From contig JBDIVS010000004.1 of the NCBI GenBank assembly GCA_039794245.1, forward strand, positions 62,001 to 126,000: a DNA stretch of 64,000 bases, given 5' to 3'. The translations under genes and the position numbers were made by a program. Of the stretch, positions 62,665 through 64,000 are shown in pieces. The notes under the pieces are model-generated. The model saw only the letters and a program-made list of their open reading frames with translations, ran no database searches and had not been told where the DNA came from. The DNA is from DAITQM01 sp039794245. GTDB taxonomy: Bacteria > Pseudomonadota > Gammaproteobacteria > Xanthomonadales > Wenzhouxiangellaceae. Numbering within the stretch: the first letter of the stretch is position 1; every line of letters starts with the position of its first letter.

Positions 62665-64000
62665 ATGAAACACAAAGACAGCAAAATTCGCCTCGGCCGC
62701 CTGCTCCGCCGCCCGCTGCCGCTGGCGGTCGCCGCCGGCCTTGCCGGCCTGGGCGCGATCCATTCCACCCCGGCGCTGGCTTTCGGCTTCGACCTGTTCA
62801 AAGGCGATCTCGAAGTCAAGATCGACACGACCTTGAGTTACGGCTTGTCGCTGCGTACCGAAAACCCCGACGAGGACCTGATCGCCAAATCGTTCTTCGA
62901 CCCGTTGATCTCGACCCGGCCGCTGGCCGAGCAGATCGCCGCGCCGGGCGCTTTTTCGGCCAACGGCGACGACGGCAACCTGAACTTTCCCGACAAGTGG
63001 GACATCATCTCGAATACCACCAAGGTGCTGAGCGAGATCGATGTGCGGTACAAGAACTTCGGCGCCTTCACCCGCTTGAGCTGGTTCAACGATTTCGCCG
63101 TCCAGGGCGAGGAGCGGCTGACCAAGACTGCGAAATTCCTCGCCGGCGAGCGATTCCAGTTGCTCGACGCCTACCTGTGGGGTAATTTCAACATCGGCGA
63201 GGAAATGGCCGCCTCGCTGCGCGTCGGCCGCCAGGTTGTAAGCTGGGGCGAGAGCACGTTCATCCAGAACGGCATCAACGTCATCAACCCGGTGGACGTC
63301 GCCAAACTGCGCGTCGCCGGCGCCGAGTTGCGCGAAGCCTTTCTGCCGCAGAACATGCTGTGGGGTTCGCTCACCTTCAACGAAAACCTGTCGCTCGAAA
63401 GCGTCCTGATTTTTGAGTTCGAACAGATCGACCCGGAACCGGCCGGAACGTTCTTCTCGACCAACGATTTTGCCACGCCCGGCGGCCAGTTCGCGATGCT
63501 GAGCTTTGGCTTGGTGCCGCAACCGGTGACCAACCAGGATCTGTTCAATGAAGTGTGCCGCAGCGGCGTGCGCCTGGCACCCGGTTGCGCCGCGGCGCTG
63601 CCGCGCGGCCTCGACCGGCCGCCCGAGGACGACCCGGACCAGTTCGGTTTTGCCCTGCGGTATTTTTCGCCGGAACTCAACGACACGGAATTCGGTTTGT
63701 ACTATCTCAACTATCACAGCCGCCTGCCGGTCCTCAGCGGTACCGCCGTGACCTCGACCGACCCGACCACCGGTTCGGTATTCGTCGAATATCCGAAAAA
63801 CATCGACCTGATCGGCGCCAGTTTCAACACCACGATCTTCAACCAGACGATTTCGTGGGCCGGCGAAGTCAGCTACCGGCCGGATATGCCGTTCCAGCTC
63901 GACGACGTCGAACTGCTGTTCGCCGGCCTGTCGCCGCTCAACGCCTTTATCCCCGAGGAGGTCAACCGGTTCCGTAGCCAGCTCGGCGAATTCGCTCCGG
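62665..64000 (+). CDS. DUF1302 outer-membrane protein, N-terminal part (runs off the window)
   Basis: At least 445 residues in an open frame to the last base, so the 3' end is missing. AAGGAG lies nine bases before ATG 62665. The signal peptide (ending near TPALAF) is followed by a beta-rich sequence characteristic of DUF1302: LEVKIDTTLSYGLSLR, FNIGEEMAASLRVGRQVVSWGEST, NGINVINPVDVAKLR and FGFALRYFSPELNDTEFGLYYLNYHSR. DUF1302 proteins are probable barrels encoded next to lipases and, often, sigma or exporter genes; a role in handling hydrophobic substrates is suspected but unproven. Confidence 0.85.
   Translation, partial: MKHKDSKIRLGRLLRRPLPLAVAAGLAGLGAIHSTPALAFGFDLFKGDLEVKIDTTLSYGLSLRTENPDEDLIAKSFFDPLISTRPLAEQIAAPGAFSANGDDGNLNFPDKWDIISNTTKVLSEIDVRYKNFGAFTRLSWFNDFAVQGEERLTKTAKFLAGERFQLLDAYLWGNFNIGEEMAASLRVGRQVVSWGESTFIQNGINVINPVDVAKLRVAGAELREAFLPQNMLWGSLTFNENLSLESVLIFEFEQIDPEPAGTFFSTNDFATPGGQFAMLSFGLVPQPVTNQDLFNEVCRSGVRLAPGCAAALPRGLDRPPEDDPDQFGFALRYFSPELNDTEFGLYYLNYHSRLPVLSGTAVTSTDPTTGSVFVEYPKNIDLIGASFNTTIFNQTISWAGEVSYRPDMPFQLDDVELLFAGLSPLNAFIPEEVNRFRSQLGEFAP

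Noticed and set aside
62242..63717. 491-codon minus-strand frame across the lipase and DUF1302 genes
   Set aside because: It spans two clearly coding + strand genes, has no domain signature, and reflects GC-rich antisense openness.

Overview
The window is a GC-rich chromosomal segment of a Gammaproteobacterium. The evidence is conserved gene order: hemA–prfA beside a TPR lipoprotein, lolB, tRNA-Gln and prs; leuS–lptE–holA–nadD; zinc-ribbon/DUF3426–fis–purH; and an exonuclease III/Crc-type gene divergent from pyrE. Outer-membrane functions are frequent (PagL-like deacylase, TonB receptor, LolB, LptE, Pla-1/cef-type lipase, DUF1302 protein). I cannot assign a genus.

Layout. 1–9.5 kb: 3' end of nadE, a RidA-family gene, a PagL-like gene, a sialidase-fold protein, a TonB-dependent receptor translationally coupled to a secreted protein, and a DUF3592 membrane protein. 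9.6–18.3 kb: DUF885 lipoprotein, ampG-like permease, xth and pyrE, DUF4124, DUF3426, fis, purH. 18.5–22.8 kb: trpS, marC-like, hsp20 with a sigma32-like promoter, RNase P RNA, an FAD-linked oxidase. 22.8–38.4 kb is an accessory island: a frameshifted secreted-protein gene, a winged-helix/TPR regulator, a multicopper oxidase with a MopE-like tail in an operon with a secreted protein, a decayed ECF sigma/Ser-Thr kinase pair, and a 2277-residue surface protein of about 20 prealbumin-like repeats ending in an IPTL-type sorting tail. 38.4–45.3 kb: a PIN toxin–antitoxin pair, prs, tRNA-Gln, lolB, TPR lipoprotein, hemA, prfA. 45.4–47.5 kb: a mobile repeat, a BrnT/BrnA pair with a stop codon in the antitoxin, tRNA-Pro, folE2. 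47.5–64 kb: a small repeat lipoprotein, leuS, lptE, holA, nadD, an FG-GAP-type surface protein, a second DUF885 gene, a phosphodiesterase, hicBA, an amidase, a Pla-1/cef-type lipase and a truncated DUF1302 gene.

Two signals are not explained by ordinary annotation. (1) Two intergenic regions 5.4 kb apart carry the same architecture: ATTCCTG followed at a fixed 14-bp offset by three in-phase 11-bp direct repeats of TCTGGAAAANN. One lies just upstream of the winged-helix regulator gene, the other upstream of the secreted-protein/multicopper-oxidase operon. OmpR/PhoB/CadC-type winged helices bind 11-bp direct repeats, so this predicts a small dedicated regulon. (2) A family of short non-autonomous elements (19-bp ends CCCAACAGTTGCATAAATT) occurs at 3.6, 15.0 and 45.4 kb. 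The 15.0-kb copy contains a second, GC-rich inverted-repeat element, and a broken composite at 29.4 kb is joined to a 76-bp duplication of a neighbouring gene exactly where a kinase gene has lost its 3' end.

Decay is concentrated in the accessory parts: amber codons replace conserved positions in the sigma factor and in BrnA, and frameshifts break the kinase and one secreted protein. ispE is missing between lolB and prs, and prmC is missing after prfA, where they often lie in related bacteria.
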